From NCBI RefSeq assembly GCF_021731985.1, contig NZ_JAKFWH010000043.1, positions 1 to 64,000 on the forward strand: DNA of 64,000 bases, read 5' to 3'. Under the pieces are notes generated by a model. That model saw only the letters and a list, made by a program, of their open reading frames with translations. It was not told where the DNA came from and did not search any database. Both the position numbers and the translations under genes were made by a program. Source of the stretch: Nitrosomonas sp. (GTDB taxonomy: Bacteria; Pseudomonadota; Gammaproteobacteria; Burkholderiales; Nitrosomonadaceae). The first letter of the stretch is position 1. Each line of letters starts with the position of its first letter. Shown here piece after piece: positions 55,319 to 62,704 of this stretch.

Positions 55319-57352
55319 ATGACAGGCCACACATTCATCAGAAATTTTCTCATTTTTTTATTCATCGGCAGCGTTGCACAGCCTGCTTTTGCGGCCCCCG
55401 TCAAATATAACGAGATTGATTACGATATAACGGTACGGATCGATCCCATCGCCCGCACCATCGAAGGCAAAAGCATCATCACAGTTAAAAATCCCAGGGA
55501 AATTAACCTGGTGCTGGGGCAGGCATTTGAAGTCACCGAAGCGCTATTTAATGGCGGCTTACTGGGCATCGGCCGTGAACAGGCCAATCAGCCGCATCTT
55601 TGGAAGATTCCTTTCAATCTCAGTCAACAGCATCAGTTTGAGATTCATTGGCGGGGGAAATTGGCGCAACTGGACGATTCACTCGATCATCAGCAGACTT
55701 TGGGTAGACCGGTTGCAGCCAGCGGGGAAACCGGTACCTTCTTACCCGATGCATCCGGCTGGTATCCACGCGTTACGGACGGATTGGCGCGCTATAAAGT
55801 CACACTGGAATTACCTGCCGGGCAGCGTGGCCTAGTGGCAGGGCGGTTAATTGAAGAGAGCGAATCCGCACAAGGCTACCGCGCCGCTTTTGAATTTCCG
55901 CATCCGGCCGAAGGAATTGATTTGATGGCCGGGCCGTATGGAATTGAAACGCAGACGTACCCAAATATCAACAACCGGCCGATTCAACTGCGCACCTACT
56001 TCCATCCGCAAATCAGCAATCTTTCGGGCGACTATCTGGATGCCGTCAAACGCTATCTGTCTCTATATGAAAAATGGATAGGCGAGTATCCGTATAGCGA
56101 GTTCAGCATTGTCTCCAGCCCCACGCCAACCGGTTTTGGCATGCCGACATTGACCTATCTCGGCATCAATGTGCTGCAACTGCCGTTTATCCGCGATACT
56201 TCGCTCGGCCACGAAGTGCTGCACAACTGGTGGGGCAATGGGGTTTATCCGGATTACCGAAGCGGCAATTGGTCGGAAGGATTGACCACGTTCATGGCCG
56301 ATTACGCGTATAAGGAACAGGAAAGCAGCGAAGCCGCACGTGAAATGCGCCTGGGCTGGTTGCGAGATTTTGCCGTGTTGCAACCGGGGCAGGATGCCCC
56401 GCTGACTGCATTTACCTCGCGCACGCATAGCGCATCGAAGATTGTCGGATATAACAAAGCGGCGATGTTTTTCTTCATGCTACGAGATGAATTGGGTGAA
56501 ACGGTCTTTAATCTCGGCATCCAAGGATTGTGGGCCGTGCAGCGCTTCAAAGTCACCTCCTGGCAACATCTGCAGAAAATGTTTGAAATGATTTCAGGGA
56601 AAAATCTGCAACCGTTCTTTACGCAATGGCTGGAACGCACTGGCGCACCGGAAATCACCATCAGCGAAGCAAAAAGCGCTCCGGCGGATTCAGGCTATGG
56701 GTTATCGATCACACTGAGCCAATCCGAACCGGCGTATCAACTACGGGTTCCGGTTGCGATCCAGAGTCAGGAAAAAACAGAAATTCAATGGCTCGATTTG
56801 CACCAAGAGCAGCAAACATTCACGCTGACATTGCCGGATAAACCGTTATCCGTCTCACTCGATCCGGATTTGCGCTTGTTTCGCCAACTGGCGCCTAATG
56901 AAGCACCGCCCATCCTGCGCGAAGTGATGGTCAATCCCACCACCGAAACCATCGTTTTAACCGACAAAGGCGAAGTCCGCAAAATCGCCGAGACCCTCGC
57001 CAGCAAACTGCAACAGCGCGCACCCAAGCTCATCGCAGCCAATCAGCAACTCTCTGCAGCGCCCACCCTGATCATTGGTCTGCAACCTGCAATCGATGCG
57101 TGGCTTGCCGCGAAACAACTGCCAGCCAGACCGGAGGAAATCAACAAAAAAGGCACCGCACAAGCCTGGACACTGGCTCGTGCCGATGGCGCCTCACTGG
57201 CCATCGTGTCCGCAAAAGATGCCGCATCACTCGAAGCGCTGATACGCCCGCTACCGCATTATGGGCGGCAGAGTTATATTGTATTTGATGGCCGGGAAGC
57301 GATTGAGAAAGGGATTTGGCCGATGCAGGTGCAGCAGGTGGTGGTTGAGTGA
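55319..57352 (+). CDS. secreted M1-family metallopeptidase-like protein
   Basis: 677 residues with a signal peptide (FLIFLFIGSVAQPAFAA). The N-terminal beta domain is followed by the gluzincin core: zinc-binding LGHEVLHNWWGNGV (HEVLH) and the third ligand Glu in WSEGLTTFMADYAYKEQE. A GxMEN-like loop is replaced by TPTGFGMPTLTYLG, a common change in this subgroup. A further domain of about 200 residues closes the chain. Predicted periplasmic aminopeptidase or a non-peptidase relative; the downstream neighbour is VapC on the other strand. Confidence 0.88.
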   Translation: MTGHTFIRNFLIFLFIGSVAQPAFAAPVKYNEIDYDITVRIDPIARTIEGKSIITVKNPREINLVLGQAFEVTEALFNGGLLGIGREQANQPHLWKIPFNLSQQHQFEIHWRGKLAQLDDSLDHQQTLGRPVAASGETGTFLPDASGWYPRVTDGLARYKVTLELPAGQRGLVAGRLIEESESAQGYRAAFEFPHPAEGIDLMAGPYGIETQTYPNINNRPIQLRTYFHPQISNLSGDYLDAVKRYLSLYEKWIGEYPYSEFSIVSSPTPTGFGMPTLTYLGINVLQLPFIRDTSLGHEVLHNWWGNGVYPDYRSGNWSEGLTTFMADYAYKEQESSEAAREMRLGWLRDFAVLQPGQDAPLTAFTSRTHSASKIVGYNKAAMFFFMLRDELGETVFNLGIQGLWAVQRFKVTSWQHLQKMFEMISGKNLQPFFTQWLERTGAPEITISEAKSAPADSGYGLSITLSQSEPAYQLRVPVAIQSQEKTEIQWLDLHQEQQTFTLTLPDKPLSVSLDPDLRLFRQLAPNEAPPILREVMVNPTTETIVLTDKGEVRKIAETLASKLQQRAPKLIAANQQLSAAPTLIIGLQPAIDAWLAAKQLPARPEEINKKGTAQAWTLARADGASLAIVSAKDAASLEALIRPLPHYGRQSYIVFDGREAIEKGIWPMQVQQVVVE

Positions 57353-57475
57353 TGGCTGAGTGTCTGATTGTGAGGGGATTTTTGTTTTGGGTGACTCGCG
57401 ATGATTCGGTACCTAGCCCCTGACCCCACTGAATACGCGTCAGAGAATCGAATCCCCAAAGTTTAGAGGTGCCCT

Positions 57476-57877
57476 TTAGATGTTGTTATTCTTTTGCTCG
57501 GTATATAGTTTGACTTTAATAACTTGGCCCAACATTTGGAAATGTTTGTCGAGCGAAAATATTGCACAGTGGTTTTCCTTTGCATTTTGAGCAATGATGA
57601 GATCGGGAATGCCAATCCCATTGGATCCGGATTTTAAGCATTTTAATTGCGTATCCATAATATCGTCCCAATCAATTTGCAGCGGTAGTCGATTTATTTC
57701 GCTCAGCAATTTAACTACTTCTGCTTGGCGCTTCAGCTTTAAGAAGGGGATTAATTCGGCCAAAATCAAATCGTTGGTAACGATAACGTTTTCGTCGATG
57801 AGATCATCCAGTTCGGCTGATTGATTACCGGTTCGAAAATAATCGATCCAGACAGACGTGTCGACCAATACCGCCAT
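57476..57877 (-). CDS. vapC: VapC-type PIN domain toxin
   Basis: Predicted ribonuclease toxin, 133 residues. The four acidic residues of the PIN site are visible: Asp in MAVLVDTSVWIDYF, Glu in LILAELIPFL, Asp in GIPDLIIAQNA and Asp in IFSLDKHF. The start overlaps the stop of vapB by one base. VapC toxins usually cut tRNA or rRNA; the target here is unknown. Pairs with the antitoxin at 57877-58071. Confidence 0.92.
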   Translation of the reverse strand: MAVLVDTSVWIDYFRTGNQSAELDDLIDENVIVTNDLILAELIPFLKLKRQAEVVKLLSEINRLPLQIDWDDIMDTQLKCLKSGSNGIGIPDLIIAQNAKENHCAIFSLDKHFQMLGQVIKVKLYTEQKNNNI

Positions 57878-58071
57878 TACTGGCGCACTCGAATTTCATC
57901 AAGATTAATATCCAATTCGATTTTCCCCTTGAATTTCTTAAGATCCGAAATTTTTGATTTCCGGATTAACTCCTCTAGTGCCAATACGATAACAGCGGTT
58001 TTGGTTTCGGCGTGGGTTACTCGCATTGCTTCGTTTAACAAATTTTCGGGTAAATCTAGAGTGGTTCTCAT
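57877..58071 (-). CDS. vapB: VapB-type antitoxin (ribbon-helix-helix)
   Basis: 64 residues. The N-terminal MRTTLDLPENLLNEAM is a ribbon-helix-helix DNA-binding segment, followed by VIVLALEELIRKSKI and a charged C-terminal tail that would wrap the VapC active site. AAGGAGG lies just upstream on the minus strand. It should repress its own operon; paired palindromes lie ahead of it. Confidence 0.92.
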   Translation of the reverse strand: MRTTLDLPENLLNEAMRVTHAETKTAVIVLALEELIRKSKISDLKKFKGKIELDINLDEIRVRQ

Positions 58072-58088
58072 GATACCTCCTTATGTAA

Positions 58089-58117
58089 TGCATGCAAGTG
58101 TAGGCAATTATGCATAA
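58089..58117 (-). promoter_or_regulatory. operator-like paired palindromes upstream of vapBC
   Basis: TGCATGCA (58089-58096) and TTATGCATAA (58108-58117) are perfect palindromes whose centres are 20 bases apart, about two helical turns. This is the layout expected for binding of two VapB dimers on one DNA face. The positions suit autoregulation of the minus-strand vapBC operon; binding is an inference. Confidence 0.55.
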
Positions 58118-58286
58118 AGGATCAAGGTTGGTGTTTGAATTAAACGGCCTGCACGAGATACTGCATGTTTACTCCCTTTGTAAATTCCGAATGGGTTTTT
58201 TGCCGTTTTTTGAAGTGTACGTGCATTTTTAATTTATCGAGACACCTAATGCCGCAAGAACAATTATTCTTGGTTGTAGACGTGGC

Positions 58287-58373
58287 CCCTTGATGCGTGG
58301 CTATCAATTGCATCCAACGACAATTGGGGTTATGCTTCGCGAGCATAAAGAACAGGAATTCTTGATTCTAGAC
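58287..58373 (+). repeat. 87-bp direct repeat, copy 1: remnant 3' end of a RAYT element
   Basis: The repeat encodes YQLHPTTIGVMLREHK, the C-terminal end of the same transposase family found intact at 61691-62539 (YQLHPTTVGVIVRKNK). It continues into TTCTTGATTCTAGACCTGAC, the element end. No catalytic part survives, so it is dead. The second copy starts 195 bases downstream. Confidence 0.7.
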
Positions 58374-58472
58374 CTGACACCGTTTTTGAAGAACATCGGA
58401 AAGCCGTATGCGGGAAAACCGCACGTACGGTTTGATGAGGGAGGATTGGCGAGAGCCTGTCTTCTACTCTAC
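58374..58472 (+). mobile_element. 3' end of a group II intron (domains V and VI)
   Basis: The hairpin at 58402-58433 reads AGCCGTATGCGG on one side and CCGCACGTACGGTT on the other, around a short A-rich loop. This is the near-invariant domain V of bacterial group II introns, including the catalytic AGC. The following GGATTGGCGAGAGCC and a TCTACTCTAC end resemble domain VI and the 3' splice end. No reverse transcriptase gene or 5' domains precede it, so only the last 100 bases or so remain. Confidence 0.7.
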
Positions 58473-58481
58473 CTTGATGGG

Positions 58482-58568
58482 CCCTTGATGCGTGGCTATC
58501 AATTGCATCCAACGACAATTGAGGTTATGCTTCACGAGCATTAAGAACAGGGTTTCTTGATTCTAGAC
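58482..58568 (+). repeat. 87-bp direct repeat, copy 2: remnant 3' end of a RAYT element
   Basis: Almost the same as 58287-58373, with about five base changes, one of which brings a stop codon after YQLHPTTIEVMLHEH. The two copies flank the group II intron end, so intron movement or recombination between elements probably produced the duplication. Confidence 0.7.
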
Positions 58569-58643
58569 ACCGTTTTTTAGCTTGATTTTTAGATTCTACA
58601 AGTTCTTCATATGACAACATTTTCTATTTAGGATAAAGAAGCT

Positions 58644-61598
58644 TTGGTAACAGAGATTGAGTTCAGAGAGTTATCGAAAAGCGATGAGTCTCCAATACTA
58701 GAATACAAGAAAGAGTGGTATTGGAATGACTCAACCCCTAGTAAAGATATGGCTAACAAATGGGGCGAATTACTAAAAGATGTTATATCTCTATCTAATG
58801 GCTACTTGAACTATGTCGGTCAATCTAGATACTTGGTGTTTGGCTACTCTGAGTCAGATCAAACTCTACATGATATAAATCTAAGTAATATAAAACGACT
58901 AAGTAATATAAAGTTGTTTAAGAAACATCTATTAGAAAAATTAGAAAGATACACTTCTCCGGCACTTCTAAACTTAGATATTTTTATTCTGACTATTGAT
59001 GGAAAGGATATGTTGATTCTTAAAATACCATCTCCTTTTCATTTAACAGAATTAAGAAACGAATTAAAAACGAAGACCAGAACGTTGGATACTGGAACAG
59101 TGCTTGTCCGAAAAGGGCAATGCTCTGATGAAGTTAGGATAGCATCACCGTCAGAAATACGTGAACTACAAACCGAGTTTGCTAGATATAAATCTAGTCA
59201 TCAAATCAACAAAGAAACAAGTGAAGATAAAATCGATAAATTTGCGAGGAGCATAGAAAAAACTGTTCAGCTTTACATTAATAAGAATTCCGGGTTCTCA
59301 TTAGAGATCAACTATCCCATCAAGGTAAAAAATTGGAAGGAAGGCGTTGTATTTGAAGTATTTAAATTGACTGATGCCTTCGGTTCTTTTCGTGAATTTA
59401 TTTACCTGCATAGCGACTCTAATCAAAGTAAGACTCTGGGTTACATTAAGCAAAATAATCTTATAGAAATACTTAACAAGTCAATAATACTAACAGACAA
59501 GCCTAAAATTAAGGATGTAGAGAAGAGAAAAGAGAATATTAAATCCATATTTGGGACCAGTTTTGTATATTTTATTGATGAATTTGGTTATGAGTTTTTA
59601 TATAAAGATTGCATTCTTGACTACCATGAATACAACCTACCAATATATATCGATAGTCTCTATGACGAAGATGAACGTAAAGATTTATCGGCATTTAACA
59701 AATTAAAGGAATGGTTTTATTCAGATTCTCAGCCATTATTTGTCATTAAAGGCCACGGAGGAATTGGAAAGACAACGCTTGCAAAACAGTTCTTGGACTG
59801 TATTTTTAAGGAGAATAAAAATTCTGGAATATTATTTATTGATTCCAAGGAAATTATAGATGAATTAGCAAGAAATGCTGGTCCAAATAAAAAGATCGAA
59901 GATGTATATGATTTCTATGAGGCCCAAGTAGCTGTTGGTAACGAAGAAAACTCTAAATTTAGCAAAGAACTGCTGAAGCTCTCAATGGATAATGGAAGCA
60001 TAATTATAGTATTGGATGGTATAGATGAAGTTATAGCAAAATTAGGAAGTAGGTTTGATGTTGATTCTTTTATTTCCTCAGTTTCCACTGAATACACATC
60101 AGATTTAAATCGAACCAAAATATTAATAACATGCCGCGATCATTTTTGGAATGATATTGGAAAAAATATTCTTGTTCCAGAAATAACATTAAAAGCTTTT
60201 AATGAGACCTTGGCTGAAGAGTTTTTTGTCAAGTCATTAAATAGTGATGATAAAAAAATACGAAAAGCCCTAGAGATAGGAAGAAATCTGGCTATTGAAG
60301 ATCCTGAGAATGAAGGCGTGTCCTCAGAACTAGTTTTCATACCTTTTTTGCTTGATATGATCTCGTATCTTATCAAGACAAAACATGAAGATTTTTCATC
60401 TCATACTTCACTTGATAGCAATATTCTTTCACAGAAAAATCATACTGACTTCTTAGTTGCTAGCGTATGTAATCGAGAAGTTACAAAGCTTGAAACCCTA
60501 GACATAAATAAGCAAGTTAAGCTTTTTATGGAAATTTCAGCGAGAAAAGAAAACGGGATTAGCCTCTATGATATAAAGTCAGTACTCAATTCGATTACAG
60601 ATTCAATTGTGGATGATCAATTGATCGAGAAAATAAAAGGGCATCCTCTTCTTATATGCTCAGAAAACACTTTATCCTTTAGATACGATGTTTTTAACAT
60701 ATATTTCAAGACACTGTTCTTAGTGAGTTTTTTCAAGAACATGGATGTAAACAAGCTAGATGAAAGAACTGCAAGTATAATAAAAGGCTATATTAAATAT
60801 GATAGTAGCTTCACTGAGGAATTGTGTAAAAGAATTCAATTTGATGATGATTTGGTCATTTTCTGTATAACCATAATTGAATTTCTTTCAGAATCAGCAG
60901 AACAAAAAAAAGAAACGATTGTATCCGCAGTATTAGTATTCTTGCTATGCGCACTTCAAAAAACAGAAGGATATAAATTAAATACTGAGAAACGAACAGA
61001 TTTAATTGAGAAGTTGTTTTCTGACGGCACACAAATCACTGGATTATGTTTAATAGATATTTTTGGAGAAGGTAATGATAGGCCTATATTCGATTTTAGA
61101 GGAAAACAGCTAACTAATTGCAGCTTTGATAATTTCGAGTATTTCTGGGAGTGTCTCATGGATGAAAAAACACGATTCAGGTATTCGTTTTTCAGAACTT
61201 TAGAGCCTAGAGATGGAATTAAAATCAAAACCTGGAGTAATCTTTTTTCTGAAGGCTGCGATATTTCCTCAATTCAACATTTGATAAGTAAGAAAGAAAG
61301 TGAAATTAGATCTAATACTAAAATAGTTCGCGATGATTTAATTAAGATTTTTAGGTTATTTTACGAGAGAGGAAATTTTTATCCAAGAAAGCAAGGACAC
61401 ATAAGATCTAAGGTTTTTACATCAAAACTATTACCAATACTTTTAGCGAAGAAAGTAATAAAGGAATTTCGTGACCCAAAGAAACCAACTATGGAACAAT
61501 ATGTTGTTAGTGATGAGTATAAATCTGTCATAAGCTATATTGAGCAAGGAAGTCATTGTGTTGAGCTATTTAAGCTTGCGGATGAGCTTTCAACCTAA
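58644..61598 (+). CDS. AlbA_2/Schlafen-NACHT STAND NTPase, probable antiphage defence protein
   Basis: A 984-residue AT-rich gene with a TTG start (AGGA about 10 bases upstream). The N terminus is an AlbA_2/Schlafen-like domain: DESPILEYKKEWYW, WGELLKDVISLSNGYL and RYLVFGYSES. After a linker comes a NACHT/STAND ATPase with Walker A GHGGIGKTTLAKQF at about residue 370, Walker B IIIVLDGIDEVI and sensor KILITCRDHFW. The C-terminal half is helical, with a short pentapeptide-like stretch (FDFRGKQLTNCSFDNF). NACHT proteins of bacteria are known phage sensors, and AlbA_2 would be the effector or nucleic acid-binding part. It lies beside a toxin-antitoxin pair and transposase remains, typical of defence islands. 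Phage target and activity unknown. Confidence 0.82.
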   Translation: MVTEIEFRELSKSDESPILEYKKEWYWNDSTPSKDMANKWGELLKDVISLSNGYLNYVGQSRYLVFGYSESDQTLHDINLSNIKRLSNIKLFKKHLLEKLERYTSPALLNLDIFILTIDGKDMLILKIPSPFHLTELRNELKTKTRTLDTGTVLVRKGQCSDEVRIASPSEIRELQTEFARYKSSHQINKETSEDKIDKFARSIEKTVQLYINKNSGFSLEINYPIKVKNWKEGVVFEVFKLTDAFGSFREFIYLHSDSNQSKTLGYIKQNNLIEILNKSIILTDKPKIKDVEKRKENIKSIFGTSFVYFIDEFGYEFLYKDCILDYHEYNLPIYIDSLYDEDERKDLSAFNKLKEWFYSDSQPLFVIKGHGGIGKTTLAKQFLDCIFKENKNSGILFIDSKEIIDELARNAGPNKKIEDVYDFYEAQVAVGNEENSKFSKELLKLSMDNGSIIIVLDGIDEVIAKLGSRFDVDSFISSVSTEYTSDLNRTKILITCRDHFWNDIGKNILVPEITLKAFNETLAEEFFVKSLNSDDKKIRKALEIGRNLAIEDPENEGVSSELVFIPFLLDMISYLIKTKHEDFSSHTSLDSNILSQKNHTDFLVASVCNREVTKLETLDINKQVKLFMEISARKENGISLYDIKSVLNSITDSIVDDQLIEKIKGHPLLICSENTLSFRYDVFNIYFKTLFLVSFFKNMDVNKLDERTASIIKGYIKYDSSFTEELCKRIQFDDDLVIFCITIIEFLSESAEQKKETIVSAVLVFLLCALQKTEGYKLNTEKRTDLIEKLFSDGTQITGLCLIDIFGEGNDRPIFDFRGKQLTNCSFDNFEYFWECLMDEKTRFRYSFFRTLEPRDGIKIKTWSNLFSEGCDISSIQHLISKKESEIRSNTKIVRDDLIKIFRLFYERGNFYPRKQGHIRSKVFTSKLLPILLAKKVIKEFRDPKKPTMEQYVVSDEYKSVISYIEQGSHCVELFKLADELST

Positions 61599-61645
61599 TA
61601 TCGAACAAAGAGAAACCCTCATTCTACCATTGAACCCGAACAATA

Positions 61646-62542
61646 GGGGTCAGGTCGCGAATCAAGAAAAATAAGTGTATACTGCAAACTATGTCAAGAC
61701 CACTCCGTTTAGAATTCCCGAATGCGCTTTACCACGTCACTTCGCGTGGAGATCGCCGCGAAGCCATTTATGAAGATGATGATGACCGGGTAAGGTTTTT
61801 AGAAATTCTTGGAACGGTTGTGGCTGATTTTAACTGGTTGTGTCATGGCTACTGTTTGATGGATAACCATTATCATCTCATCATTGAAACGCTTGACGGC
61901 AATTTGTCAAAAGGTATGCGCCAGCTCAATGGCGTTTATACCCAGGCGTCAAATCGCCGGCATGGACGTGGCGGTCATCTTTTTCAAGGACGTTACAAGG
62001 CAATCCTGGTGGATAAGGATCGTTATTTGCTGGAGCTTTCCCGCTATGTTGTTTTGAATCCGCTAAGAGCCAAAGGCATGGTCAAGCGACTTGAAGACTG
62101 GCCGTGGAGTAGCTATCAAGCAATGGCGGGAGATGCTGCAAAACCCAAATGGCTGGCAACGGACTGGATATTATCTTTATTTGGAAAGCAAAGGAGAATT
62201 GCAATGGAGCGATATCGGCAATTTGTCCTGGAAGGCGTGCAACATCAACCTGAGATATGGTCGAATCTGAAGGGACAAATTTATTTAGGGGATATCGCTT
62301 TCGTCACTGAAATGCAGAAAAGAATCGGCGAGGAAAAAGACGATTTAAATATACCCCAGCAGCAAAAGCGGCCGATTGCAAAGCCTCTGTCTGAGATTGC
62401 AGCGCAACACAAAGACCGCAAAGCAGCGATCATTGCCGCCTACAAAACCGGTGCATACAGCCAACGAGAAATCGGGGAGTTCTATCAATTGCATCCAACG
62501 ACAGTTGGGGTTATTGTTCGCAAGAACAAGGATTCTTGATTC
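61646..62542 (+). mobile_element. REP-associated tyrosine transposase (RAYT) element with inverted ends
   Basis: The left end GGGGTCAGGTCGCGAATCAA (61646-61665, continuing GAA) is matched in inverse by the right end TTCTTGATTC (62533-62542), inside which the transposase stop lies. The remnant at 58359-58382 shows a longer right end, TTCTTGATTCTAGACCTGAC, which mirrors the left end further. The element holds one gene. Confidence 0.65.
61691..62539 (+). CDS. Y1_Tnp transposase of the RAYT family
   Basis: HUH-type tyrosine transposase of 282 residues. The metal-binding HxH is in LMDNHYHLIIETLDG and the nucleophile Tyr is in LELSRYVVLNPLRA. SRPLRLEFPNALYHVTSRGD at the start is diagnostic. The C-terminal SQREIGEFYQLHPTTVG is a helix-turn-helix; its tail is the piece found in the two upstream remnants. 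Full length and likely active. RAYTs move or maintain REP-type palindromes. Confidence 0.92.
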   Translation: MSRPLRLEFPNALYHVTSRGDRREAIYEDDDDRVRFLEILGTVVADFNWLCHGYCLMDNHYHLIIETLDGNLSKGMRQLNGVYTQASNRRHGRGGHLFQGRYKAILVDKDRYLLELSRYVVLNPLRAKGMVKRLEDWPWSSYQAMAGDAAKPKWLATDWILSLFGKQRRIAMERYRQFVLEGVQHQPEIWSNLKGQIYLGDIAFVTEMQKRIGEEKDDLNIPQQQKRPIAKPLSEIAAQHKDRKAAIIAAYKTGAYSQREIGEFYQLHPTTVGVIVRKNKDS

Positions 62543-62704
62543 TGGAACCATTTTTACCAGTAATTTACCCAAGACTATTGCTGCGAAAAGTCAGATAATT
62601 CCCCAATAAAGATCAACCCGCCGACTGGCAGCCGCTGGAAACCTCAAGTAGAAAAAGGTTTAAAACGCTTTCGCGTTGCGGCGCACGACTCCGGAAACTA
62701 TTCA

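Noticed and set aside
57436-57460. GAATCGAATCCCC considered as a tRNA T-loop
   Set aside because: No acceptor or anticodon stem can be built around it.
58290-58544. 84-residue forward frame with a repeated YQLHPTT segment
   Set aside because: It runs through both RAYT remnants and the group II intron end; the frame is an accident of the 195-base offset, which is a multiple of three.
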